Of a DNA stretch of 11,550 nt, positions 6,093 to 11,550 are shown piece by piece (position 1 is the stretch's first letter; each line of letters opens with the position of its first letter). Below the pieces are notes generated by a model that saw only the letters and a program-made list of their open reading frames with translations, searched no databases and was not told the DNA's origin. The stretch covers positions 1 to 11,550 of the forward strand of contig USSA01000089.1 of assembly GCA_900557255.1 (NCBI GenBank), in the 5' to 3' direction. Source of the stretch: an uncultured Prevotella sp. Its GTDB lineage: Bacteria; Bacteroidota; Bacteroidia; Bacteroidales; Bacteroidaceae. The translations under genes and the position numbers were made by a program.

Positions 6093-6150
6093 AGCACAAG
6101 GAATTGACGTTTTTTATATAGGAATATGACAAAATCTGAAAAAATATGAG

Positions 6151-6158
6151 TAACTTTG
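6151..6158 (+). promoter_or_regulatory. Predicted -7 element of the metK promoter
   Basis: TAACTTTG fits TAnnTTTG and continues as CAGCCG, so TTTGCAGCCG here is identical to the ten bases at 60-69 upstream of the first skp gene. Transcription would start near 6162-6165, leaving a leader of about 45 nt. No convincing TTTG lies 19-21 bp upstream. The short leader shows no obvious riboswitch fold. It would drive metK and probably the genes behind it. Confidence 0.6.
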
Positions 6159-6209
6159 CAGCCGCAAAATAATGAATATCAATAATTAAAAGAAATAAAG
6201 TAAGAAAAT

Positions 6210-7484
6210 ATGGCATATTTGTTTTCATCAGAATCAGTTTCTGAAGGACATCCAGATAAAGTGGCTGATCAGATTTCAGATGCATTGCTTGACCAGTTTT
6301 TGGCTTACGATGACCACGCTCATTGCGCCATCGAAACCTTTTGTACTACTGGTCAGGTAGTAATCATGGGTGAGGTTCGCTCTAACGTTTATGTTGATTT
6401 GCAGACCATTGCCCGCAAGACTATCAAGAAAATCGGTTATACCAAGAGCGAATATCAGTTTGACGGCGACTCTTGTGGTGTGCTTACTGCTATCCATGAG
6501 CAGAGCGATGATATTAACCGCGGTGTAAGTCGTGAGGAGGATGAGAATCAGGGTGCAGGCGACCAGGGTATGATGTTCGGTTATGCTACAACGGAAACCG
6601 AAAATTATATGCCGGTATCACTCGACTTGGCTCAGCTCATCATGCGTGTACTTGCAGATATCCGCAAGGAGGGCAAGGTGATGACTTATCTCCGTCCGGA
6701 CTCTAAGAGCCAGGTAACTATCGAATACTCAGACGATAATATCCCACAGCGCATCGATACCATCGTAGTTTCTACCCAGCATGATAATTTTATCAAGAAG
6801 GCAAATGGTGAGGACGATGATGATGCTATGCTGGCAAAGATTCGTGAGGATGTAATCAATATCCTGATTCCAAGAGTAAAGACTCACTTGAGCGACAAGG
6901 TGTTGGCTCTCTTCAATGATGACATCAAGTACTTCGTTAACCCTACAGGTAAGTTTGTGATTGGTGGTCCTCATGGAGATACAGGTCTTACCGGTCGTAA
7001 AATCATTGTAGATACTTATGGAGGTAAGGGCGCTCATGGTGGTGGTGCCTTCTCTGGAAAGGATAGTAGTAAGGTTGACCGTTCGGCTGCTTATGCTGCC
7101 CGTTATATTGCAAAGAATATGGTTGCTGCCGGCGTTGCAGATGAAATGTTGGTTCAGGTAAGTTATGCTATCGGTGTGGCAGAACCGGTTAGTATCTATG
7201 TAAATACTTACGGCAGAAGCCATGTGAATATGACTGACGGCGAGATTGCAAAGAAAATTGCAGAAATGTTTGATCTTCGCCCTAAAGCAATCGAGCGCCA
7301 GTTGAAGTTGCGCCAGCCAATGTTCCAGGAAACTGCGGCATATGGACACATGGGACGTAAGAATGAGATAGTAGAGAAAACCTTCACCAGCCGATATCAT
7401 GAGGCTAAAACAGTGAAGGTAGAACTCTTTACATGGGAAAAATTAGATAAGGTAGACGAAATCAAGAAAGTTTTCGGACTTTAA
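6210..7484 (+). CDS. metK: S-adenosylmethionine synthase
   Basis: MetK makes S-adenosylmethionine from methionine and ATP in the cytoplasm. The 424-residue protein has all family marks: GHPDK (13-17) with the catalytic histidine, GAGDQG (115-120) for ATP binding, RPDSKSQVT (162-170), [21 protein letters not shown] (252-272) and the P-loop-like GGGAFSGKD (277-285). It is some 40 residues longer than the E. coli enzyme. The extra length is mainly an acidic insertion around 193-206 ([14 protein letters not shown]) and a longer C-terminal tail after AAYGHMG. I take both to be a lineage variant rather than an error. The start ATG is preceded by an A-rich leader. The stop lies three bases before the DUF4271 gene, so the two are almost certainly co-transcribed. 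Its SAM could feed the methyltransferase on the opposite strand, but no special link is visible. Confidence 0.97.
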   Translation: MAYLFSSESVSEGHPDKVADQISDALLDQFLAYDDHAHCAIETFCTTGQVVIMGEVRSNVYVDLQTIARKTIKKIGYTKSEYQFDGDSCGVLTAIHEQSDDINRGVSREEDENQGAGDQGMMFGYATTETENYMPVSLDLAQLIMRVLADIRKEGKVMTYLRPDSKSQVTIEYSDDNIPQRIDTIVVSTQHDNFIKKANGEDDDDAMLAKIREDVINILIPRVKTHLSDKVLALFNDDIKYFVNPTGKFVIGGPHGDTGLTGRKIIVDTYGGKGAHGGGAFSGKDSSKVDRSAAYAARYIAKNMVAAGVADEMLVQVSYAIGVAEPVSIYVNTYGRSHVNMTDGEIAKKIAEMFDLRPKAIERQLKLRQPMFQETAAYGHMGRKNEIVEKTFTSRYHEAKTVKVELFTWEKLDKVDEIKKVFGL

Positions 7485-7487
7485 GGA

Positions 7488-8513
7488 ATGGTGCAACAGG
7501 CAGATTCGATACAGACAGATGCCGCACTTGAGGCTGAATCGCAACAGCAAGTGCTCAGGCAACATAGCAGCCAGCTCACACCCAAAAAGGTGTTGAGCTG
7601 GCTGCCTAAGAATGCAACGCCAGCTCAGCAGGACTCCATGATTAGGGCACATATCAAGCCCAGTGAGATTCATTGGAGCGAGATGCCGGATACATTACAC
7701 TTGCCAGGACATGAGGCAGGTAAGAGTTTTAGGGATGTAAGTTTGCCACAATATTATCGTGAGTCATTCTTTTCAAAAGATTCTCTGTTTCATCCGGAAT
7801 TAAAGGGTGGACGCTTAGGGGTGGCAGGTGATCCTGTTCCCTATACGGTAGCAGGTGATAGCTTTATTACTTCATTGCTGTTGGTCTGTTTTCTCTTGGC
7901 TTGTATAGCATTCTCTAAATCTAAGCATTTTGTTATACGCCAGGCAAAAACCTTCTTCCGTACTCCACGCATCGGTACAACAGAAGTGACGGAGACCAGT
8001 TCTGAAGTAAGATACCAGTTCTTCTTCGTGTTGCAGACCTGTCTTTTGCTGGCAATCGGGTATTTCATTTATTCGAAAGCATCTATCAGCGATACGTTTA
8101 TCGTAGACCAATATCAGGTAATCAGTATATATGCTGGTTGTATGGGGGGCTATTTCTTGTTGAAGGCGTTCCTCTATGTGATTTCTGGTTGGGTATTCTT
8201 TGAAAAGAAAAAAAATGTACAATGGCTCAAGGCATACTTGTTCCTTATATCATGTCAAGGAGTGGCCTTGTTCCCAATGGTGATGCTTTTGTCGTATTTC
8301 GATTTCCCATTGCAAATTGCAGTGATATACACGTTGACTATCCTTGGATTAGTTAAATTGTTGGCTTTTTTGAAGGCTTACATTATCTTTTTTAGAAGAA
8401 ATGGCGTGTTTCTGCAAATATTTTTGTACTTTTGTGCCCTTGAAGTGATACCCTTGTTCGCTCTTTGGGGTGGACTCGTGTTAATCGGTCATTATTTGAA
8501 AATAAACTTTTAA
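7488..8513 (+). CDS. DUF4271 family multi-pass membrane protein
   Basis: This 341-residue protein matches what I know as DUF4271, a Bacteroidota membrane protein family without a known function, typically next to hemD. Residues 1-120 are hydrophilic and Gln/Pro-rich, with a recognisable block around 43-74 (TPAQQDSMIRAHIKP, then SEMPDTLHLPG). About six membrane segments follow, near 125-143, 178-195, 210-237, 248-269, 275-300 and 307-336. A basic loop (RRNGVF) precedes the last segment. The start at 7488 is taken because it lies three bases after metK and the frame encodes a plausible extension. Starts at residue 51 or 66 would shorten the tail. A long stem-loop lies inside the coding region at 7567-7605. 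The stop is six bases before the hemD-like gene. No enzyme motif or signal peptide was seen, and I assign no function. Confidence 0.85.
   Translation: MVQQADSIQTDAALEAESQQQVLRQHSSQLTPKKVLSWLPKNATPAQQDSMIRAHIKPSEIHWSEMPDTLHLPGHEAGKSFRDVSLPQYYRESFFSKDSLFHPELKGGRLGVAGDPVPYTVAGDSFITSLLLVCFLLACIAFSKSKHFVIRQAKTFFRTPRIGTTEVTETSSEVRYQFFFVLQTCLLLAIGYFIYSKASISDTFIVDQYQVISIYAGCMGGYFLLKAFLYVISGWVFFEKKKNVQWLKAYLFLISCQGVALFPMVMLLSYFDFPLQIAVIYTLTILGLVKLLAFLKAYIIFFRRNGVFLQIFLYFCALEVIPLFALWGGLVLIGHYLKINF
7567..7605 (+). other. Strong intragenic stem-loop in the 5' part of the DUF4271 gene
   Basis: GCAGCCAGCTCA (7567-7578) is the exact complement of TGAGCTGGCTGC (7594-7605). The stem continues inward with CACC (7579-7582) against GGTG (7589-7592), leaving one bulged T at 7593 and the loop CAAAAA. 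That is 16 pairs, mostly G-C, starting 79 nt after the proposed start codon. No U run follows (CTAAGAATGC), so it is not a standard terminator. It may attenuate translation or mark an RNA processing site behind metK. Confidence 0.7.
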
Positions 8514-8519
8514 GACAAA

Positions 8520-9269
8520 ATGATAAAGAAAATTTTAGTTTCTCAGCCAAAACCTGCAAGTGAGAAGTCTCCTTACTTCGATATCCAGGCTCAATATGGA
8601 GTAGAATGCGTGTTCCGTCCATTCTTTAAGGTAGAGGGGATCTCTTCTAAAGAATTCCGTCAGCAGAAAATAAATTTGCTTGACTATACTGCTGTCGTAT
8701 TTACATCTCGTCATGCAGTAGACAACTACTTTAAATTAGCTAAGGAGATGCGTATCACAATTCCTGAAGATATGAAATATTTCTGTGTGATAGAGACTAT
8801 CGCTCTCTACATCCAAAAGTATGTTCAGTATCGCAAGCGTAAGGTGTTCTTTGGTGATACAGGTAAAATTGATGGGTTGATGGGACAGATGGCTCGCCAT
8901 AAAACCGAGAAATATCTGGTACCATTAAGCAGTGTTCATAATAATGATATTGCCAACTTGCTTGATGAGAAAAAACTCAATCATACAGAATGTGTAATGT
9001 ATCGTACTGTAAGCAATGATTTCTCAGAAGAGGAAATCAAGAACTTCGATTATGATATGATGCTTTTCTTTAGCCCAACAGGTGTAAAGGCTCTGAAGAA
9101 GAATTTCCCTAATTTTGAACAAGGGAATATCGCTGTTGGCGCTTTTGGTCCAGCTACAGCAAAAACGGTTGAAGATGAGGGCTTACGCCTCGATCTGGAG
9201 GCTCCTAATAAAGCTTTTCCATCTATGACAGGTGCCTTGGCAGATTATCTGAAACGTCATAATAAATAG
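8520..9269 (+). CDS. hemD: Uroporphyrinogen-III synthase (HemD) family protein
   Basis: HemD enzymes cyclise hydroxymethylbilane to uroporphyrinogen III, the branch point for heme, siroheme and cobalamin. The 249-residue length is normal. Weak but recognisable family blocks are present: FTSRHAV (61-67), YRT (161-163, with the often conserved tyrosine), FFSPTGVKAL (183-192) and GAFGPATAKTVEDEGL (207-222). The matching block in the first domain, normally close to 'VG..TA..L', is altered to VIETIALYI (90-98). No other tetrapyrrole gene is in the window. The neighbours are a DUF4271 membrane protein upstream (six-base gap) and rnpA downstream (21-base gap). The fold assignment is good. Catalysis is less certain, because family sequences are very divergent and many relatives of this organism need external heme. 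Confidence 0.85.
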   Translation: MIKKILVSQPKPASEKSPYFDIQAQYGVECVFRPFFKVEGISSKEFRQQKINLLDYTAVVFTSRHAVDNYFKLAKEMRITIPEDMKYFCVIETIALYIQKYVQYRKRKVFFGDTGKIDGLMGQMARHKTEKYLVPLSSVHNNDIANLLDEKKLNHTECVMYRTVSNDFSEEEIKNFDYDMMLFFSPTGVKALKKNFPNFEQGNIAVGAFGPATAKTVEDEGLRLDLEAPNKAFPSMTGALADYLKRHNK

Positions 9270-9290
9270 GAAATATTTAATAGAATAGAT

Positions 9291-9734
9291 ATGTCAACAG
9301 ACAGAAATAAAACATTCGGAAAGAAAGAGCATCTATGTAAACTGACACTTATAGAACAGCTCTTTGGAGGTGGTGCTAAAGCAATGACGGCATGGCCTAT
9401 GAGAATGGTGTTTCTTCTTGTTGACAAGAAAAATGAGCAAGCCCCTTCTGTTCAAGTCCTTATCAGTGTATCAAAGCGTTATTTTAAGCACGCAGTAAAA
9501 CGCAATCGGGTAAAGCGACAGATACGTGAAGCTTTTCGTTATCAAAAACAAGAGCTGGAGACTTGTATGCAGAATAATGTTGGAAAACAATTGCTTGTGG
9601 CTTTTGTTTGGCAAACAGAACAATTGCAGCCTTCAAAGCTGGTTTCAACCAAAATGACTAAACTTTTGGATAGATTGGTTGATAATATCAATGAGATGCA
9701 ATCTGAAACAGGCATGAAAGAGAGCAGTTTATGA
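9291..9734 (+). CDS. rnpA: Ribonuclease P protein component
   Basis: RnpA is the small basic protein subunit of RNase P, which trims the 5' leaders of tRNA precursors. The 147-residue protein starts with the usual block [19 protein letters not shown] (7-25). It carries the RNR signature [23 protein letters not shown] (61-83), which contacts the catalytic RNA. The VLISVSKRY strand and the LLVAFVW strand complete the fold. It is somewhat longer than the common 115-130, with a short extra C-terminal tail. In many bacteria rnpA follows rpmH near dnaA; here it sits behind a hemD-like gene, an order I associate with Bacteroidota. Its TGA stop overlaps the yidD ATG. The start was chosen at the only ATG before the conserved block. 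Confidence 0.94.
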   Translation: MSTDRNKTFGKKEHLCKLTLIEQLFGGGAKAMTAWPMRMVFLLVDKKNEQAPSVQVLISVSKRYFKHAVKRNRVKRQIREAFRYQKQELETCMQNNVGKQLLVAFVWQTEQLQPSKLVSTKMTKLLDRLVDNINEMQSETGMKESSL

Positions 9735-9985
9735 TGAAGATTCTCTTTATGATAGCACATGGCATGAGAAAGGTGTTGGTATGGATTCTTATACTGCCGA
9801 TATTGTTTTATCAGAAGTGTATTACTCCTTATACGCCACCTTCCTGTCGCTTTCAGCCCACTTGCTCAGAGTATGCGAGACAAGCCATCCTGAAGCATGG
9901 TCCCTTTAAGGGACTGGCTTTGGCTGTTTGGCGCATCTTAAGATGCAATCCTTGGGGTGGTTCGGGTTATGATCCCGTACCGTAA
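9731..9985 (+). CDS. yidD: Membrane protein insertion efficiency factor YidD
   Basis: YidD is a small membrane-associated protein that helps YidC-dependent insertion of inner-membrane proteins. The 84-residue sequence is almost all family signature: a hydrophobic helix at about 12-27, then [24 protein letters not shown] (26-49), the [29 protein letters not shown] block to the end, and cysteines at 30, 39, 45 and 72. It overlaps rnpA in an ATGA, and the start hexamer ATGATG gives a Met-Met N-terminus; the ATG at 9734 is equally possible. rnpA-yidD is a very common pair across bacteria, here without yidC alongside. Length and end point are typical. Confidence 0.96.
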   Translation: MMKILFMIAHGMRKVLVWILILPILFYQKCITPYTPPSCRFQPTCSEYARQAILKHGPFKGLALAVWRILRCNPWGGSGYDPVP

Positions 9986-10048
9986 GTTTCCGACTGTATT
10001 GTTGGGCCCCTTATACATATTATATAATATAATAAAAAATCATATTCT

Positions 10049-11350
10049 ATGGCAAAAAATTTTGTTGAAGAATTGAAATGGCGTGGTATGCTGGCACAGA
10101 TAATGCCAGGTACTGAGGAATATCTCAACACCCACATGGTGTCTGCCTATCTCGGAACCGACCCTACTGCAGACTCTCTGCACATCGGTCACCTTTGTGG
10201 TATCATGATGTTGCGTCACTTGCAGCGTTGTGGCCATAAGCCTTATCTCCTCGTCGGCGGTGCCACGGGTATGATTGGCGACCCTTCTGGCAAGAGCCAG
10301 GAGCGCAATCTTCTCGATTCAGAGACTCTCTATCATAATCAGGAAGCTATCAAGAAGCAGGTATCTAAGTTCCTCGACTTCGATGGTAATGAGCCTAACA
10401 AGGCGGAGTTGGTGAACAACTACGACTGGATGAAGGATTTCACCTTCCTCGATTTCGCTCGTGTGGTTGGTAAGCATATCACTGTAAACTACATGATGGC
10501 GAAGGATAGCGTGCAGAAGCGCTTGAACGGTGAGGCTCGCGACGGCTTGTCTTTCACAGAGTTCACCTATCAGTTGCTCCAGGGCTACGACTTCCTTTAT
10601 CAGTATGAGAAGTATGGTGTTCGTCTCCAGTTGGGTGGTAACGACCAGTGGGGTAACATGACTACCGGTACAGAGCTGATTCACCGTACATTGGGTAACG
10701 ATGCAGAGTGCTTCTGCCTTACTTGCCCATTGATTACCAAGGCAGACGGTAAGAAGTTCGGTAAGACAGAGAGCGGTAACATCTGGTTGGACCGTAACCG
10801 TACTACTCCTTACGCTTTCTACCAGTTCTGGTTGAACGTAAGCGATGATGATGCCGAGAAGTACATCAAGATCTTCACTGACCTTGACAAGGAGACTATC
10901 GATGCTCTCGTAGAGGAGCACAAGCAGGACCCAGGCCGCCGTGTACTTCAGAAGCGTTTGGCTGAGGAGGTTACCATAATGGTTCACTCTCAGGAGGATT
11001 TGGATATGGCTATCGCAGCCAGCAACATCCTCTTCGGTAAGGCTACCAAGGAGAACTTGGCACAACTCGATGAGGCTACATTGAACGATGTATTTGCCAA
11101 TGTACCTCACTACGACCTCGACAAGAACTTGCTCGGTGGTACAGCTGTTGACCTCTTCAACCAGGAAGGTATGCAGATCTTCCCAAGCAAGAGCGAGATG
11201 CGTAAGCTCGTTAAGGGTGGTGGCGTTTCACTCAACAAGGAGAAACTCGCTGCTTTCGATCAGGTTGTAACTGCTGATGACCTGATTGACGGTAAGTATC
11301 TTTTGGTTCAGAAAGGTAAGAAGAACTACTTCTTGATTACCGTTAAGTAA
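10049..11350 (+). CDS. tyrS: Tyrosyl-tRNA synthetase
   Basis: TyrS charges tRNA-Tyr with tyrosine. The 433-residue protein is a bacterial class I synthetase: the HIGH motif is at 45-48 (LHIGHL), followed by [14 protein letters not shown] (69-82) and tRNA/tyrosine-binding blocks such as YQLLQGYDF (174-182) and [11 protein letters not shown] (194-204). The KMSKS-type loop is KFGKTESG (236-243), the usual TyrRS variant. The C-terminal S4-type RNA-binding domain covers roughly 373-433 ([20 protein letters not shown]). Codon use is clearly more biased than in neighbouring genes (many GGT, CGT, AAG, CTC), which fits high expression. The 63-nt gap after yidD is AT-rich (10011-10034) and has no clear TAnnTTTG or terminator, so co-transcription with yidD remains possible. 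The tRNA-Gln gene follows 66 nt after the stop. Confidence 0.97.
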   Translation: MAKNFVEELKWRGMLAQIMPGTEEYLNTHMVSAYLGTDPTADSLHIGHLCGIMMLRHLQRCGHKPYLLVGGATGMIGDPSGKSQERNLLDSETLYHNQEAIKKQVSKFLDFDGNEPNKAELVNNYDWMKDFTFLDFARVVGKHITVNYMMAKDSVQKRLNGEARDGLSFTEFTYQLLQGYDFLYQYEKYGVRLQLGGNDQWGNMTTGTELIHRTLGNDAECFCLTCPLITKADGKKFGKTESGNIWLDRNRTTPYAFYQFWLNVSDDDAEKYIKIFTDLDKETIDALVEEHKQDPGRRVLQKRLAEEVTIMVHSQEDLDMAIAASNILFGKATKENLAQLDEATLNDVFANVPHYDLDKNLLGGTAVDLFNQEGMQIFPSKSEMRKLVKGGGVSLNKEKLAAFDQVVTADDLIDGKYLLVQKGKKNYFLITVK

Positions 11351-11371
11351 TCGTTAAAAGTATTGAAAATA

Positions 11372-11403
11372 TTTGGTAGTGGAGAAAAAATCCACTACCT
11401 TTG
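11372..11403 (+). promoter_or_regulatory. Promoter of the tRNA-Gln gene
   Basis: TTTG (11372-11375), a 20-bp spacer and TACCTTTG (11396-11403) form a complete Bacteroidota promoter, the best matched plus-strand one in the window. Transcription would start near 11407-11410, only seven to ten bases before the mature tRNA. The short leader would be removed by RNase P, whose protein subunit is encoded upstream at 9291. Confidence 0.8.
11375..11399. repeat. Perfect 9-bp inverted repeat overlapping the tRNA-Gln promoter
   Basis: GGTAGTGGA (11375-11383) and TCCACTACC (11391-11399) form a perfect stem around a GAAAAAA loop. The left arm begins on the last base of the -33 TTTG and the right arm covers the first half of the -7 element. 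In RNA from tyrS it would fold as a hairpin followed by UUUG, so it may end tyrS transcription (weak U tail) while the same DNA serves as the tRNA promoter. A regulator-binding palindrome is the alternative. Confidence 0.6.
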
Positions 11404-11416
11404 CATTCGATTTGCT

Positions 11417-11487
11417 TGTCCTATGGTGTAATGGTAGCACTACAGTTTTTGGTTCTGTCAGTGGTGGTTCGAATCCGCCTGGGACAA
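11417..11487 (+). tRNA. tRNA-Gln (anticodon TTG)
   Basis: The 71-nt sequence folds as a cloverleaf. The acceptor arms TGTCCTA and TGGGACA pair over seven positions with one T-G wobble. The D arm contains TAATGGTA. The anticodon TTG is at 11449-11451 inside the loop after ACAG, which pairs with CTGT; the last position of that stem is a T-T mismatch. The T arm has GGTTCGAATCC. Discriminator A is at 11487. The 3' CCA is not encoded (CAG follows), so it must be added by the nucleotidyltransferase. A TTG anticodon would read CAA and, by wobble, CAG codons. Confidence 0.95.
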
Positions 11488-11496
11488 CAGGTCATA

Positions 11497-11540
11497 AATA
11501 ACCCTTCAAGTCTTTGCGGATTTGAAGGGTTATTTTGTTT
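11497..11540 (+). terminator. Intrinsic terminator after tRNA-Gln
   Basis: AATAACCCTTCAA (11497-11509) pairs perfectly with TTGAAGGGTTATT (11522-11534) over 13 bp, with a 12-base loop. The T-rich tail TTTTGTTT starts inside the last pairs. Placed ten bases after the tRNA 3' end, it would terminate a single-tRNA transcript. Confidence 0.9.
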
Positions 11541-11550
11541 ATAATAAAGT

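Noticed and set aside
6159..6209. SAM riboswitch in the metK leader
   Set aside because: The predicted leader is only about 45 nt, A-rich and without helices or a pseudoknot that I could find. Only a five-base pairing of TTTGC with GCAAA is visible, and it begins before the transcription start.
6729..7400. 223-codon open frame on the minus strand inside metK
   Set aside because: It is Cys/Ile/His-rich with no family resemblance and is fully contained in metK. It is a shadow frame.
9986..10048. Promoter or terminator in the yidD-tyrS gap
   Set aside because: TTG at 9999-10001 and an AT-rich TATATAAT block are present, but no TAnnTTTG match or stem-loop was found, so neither was called.
10319..11110. 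Long open frame of 263 codons on the minus strand inside tyrS
   Set aside because: It mirrors the strongly biased codons of tyrS, shows no recognisable domain, and the plus-strand gene is certain. It is a shadow frame.
11510..11521. Promoter-like TCTTTGCGG inside the loop of the last terminator
   Set aside because: The preceding bases are AG instead of TA, so it fails TAnnTTTG, and no TTTG is properly placed upstream.

Overview
This window looks like a chromosomal housekeeping segment of a Bacteroidales genome, most likely Prevotellaceae (Prevotella/Segatella copri-like). That assignment is an inference from three things: the gene orders skp-skp-murI-rbfA and metK-DUF4271-hemD-rnpA-yidD, the repeated Bacteroidota -7 promoter element TAnnTTTG, and the general absence of strong Shine-Dalgarno sequences. 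There are no mobile elements, CRISPR arrays or rRNA genes. Coding density is high, and no stretch without a gene exceeds 300 bases; the longest gaps are 1-141, 628-741, 5012-5135 and 6093-6209.

Layout. (1) 142-3811, plus strand: two tandem Skp/OmpH-type periplasmic chaperones, glutamate racemase (murI, overlapping the second skp by 4 nt), ribosome-binding factor A (rbfA) and a LolC/LolE-type lipoprotein-export permease. This is an envelope biogenesis block with one ribosome-maturation factor inside it. (2) A 17-bp perfect inverted repeat (3850-3893) serves as a convergent, probably bidirectional terminator. (3) 3909-5011, minus strand: aroQ (type II 3-dehydroquinase) followed by a SAM-dependent O-methyltransferase. 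(4) 5012-5135: a compact divergent regulatory region in which the predicted aroQ and xerD promoters point at each other. (5) 5136-6092: a XerD-type tyrosine recombinase. (6) 6210-11350, plus strand: metK, a DUF4271 multi-pass membrane protein, a HemD-like protein, rnpA, yidD and tyrS, tightly spaced. (7) 11417-11487: tRNA-Gln(TTG) with its own well-formed promoter and a terminator.

Functionally the window links outer-membrane assembly (Skp, LolE-like, YidD), cell wall precursor supply (MurI), aromatic amino acid synthesis (AroQ), chromosome resolution (XerD), methyl-donor synthesis (MetK) and translation or RNA processing (RbfA, RnpA, TyrS, tRNA-Gln). I see no clearly new multi-gene system. 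The best second looks are: the face-to-face aroQ/xerD promoters built on a 10-bp inverted repeat; a 16-bp stem inside the 5' part of the DUF4271 gene; an inverted repeat whose arms cover parts of both promoter elements of the tRNA-Gln gene; and the pairing of an uncharacterised DUF4271 membrane protein with a HemD-like protein that lacks other tetrapyrrole genes nearby.
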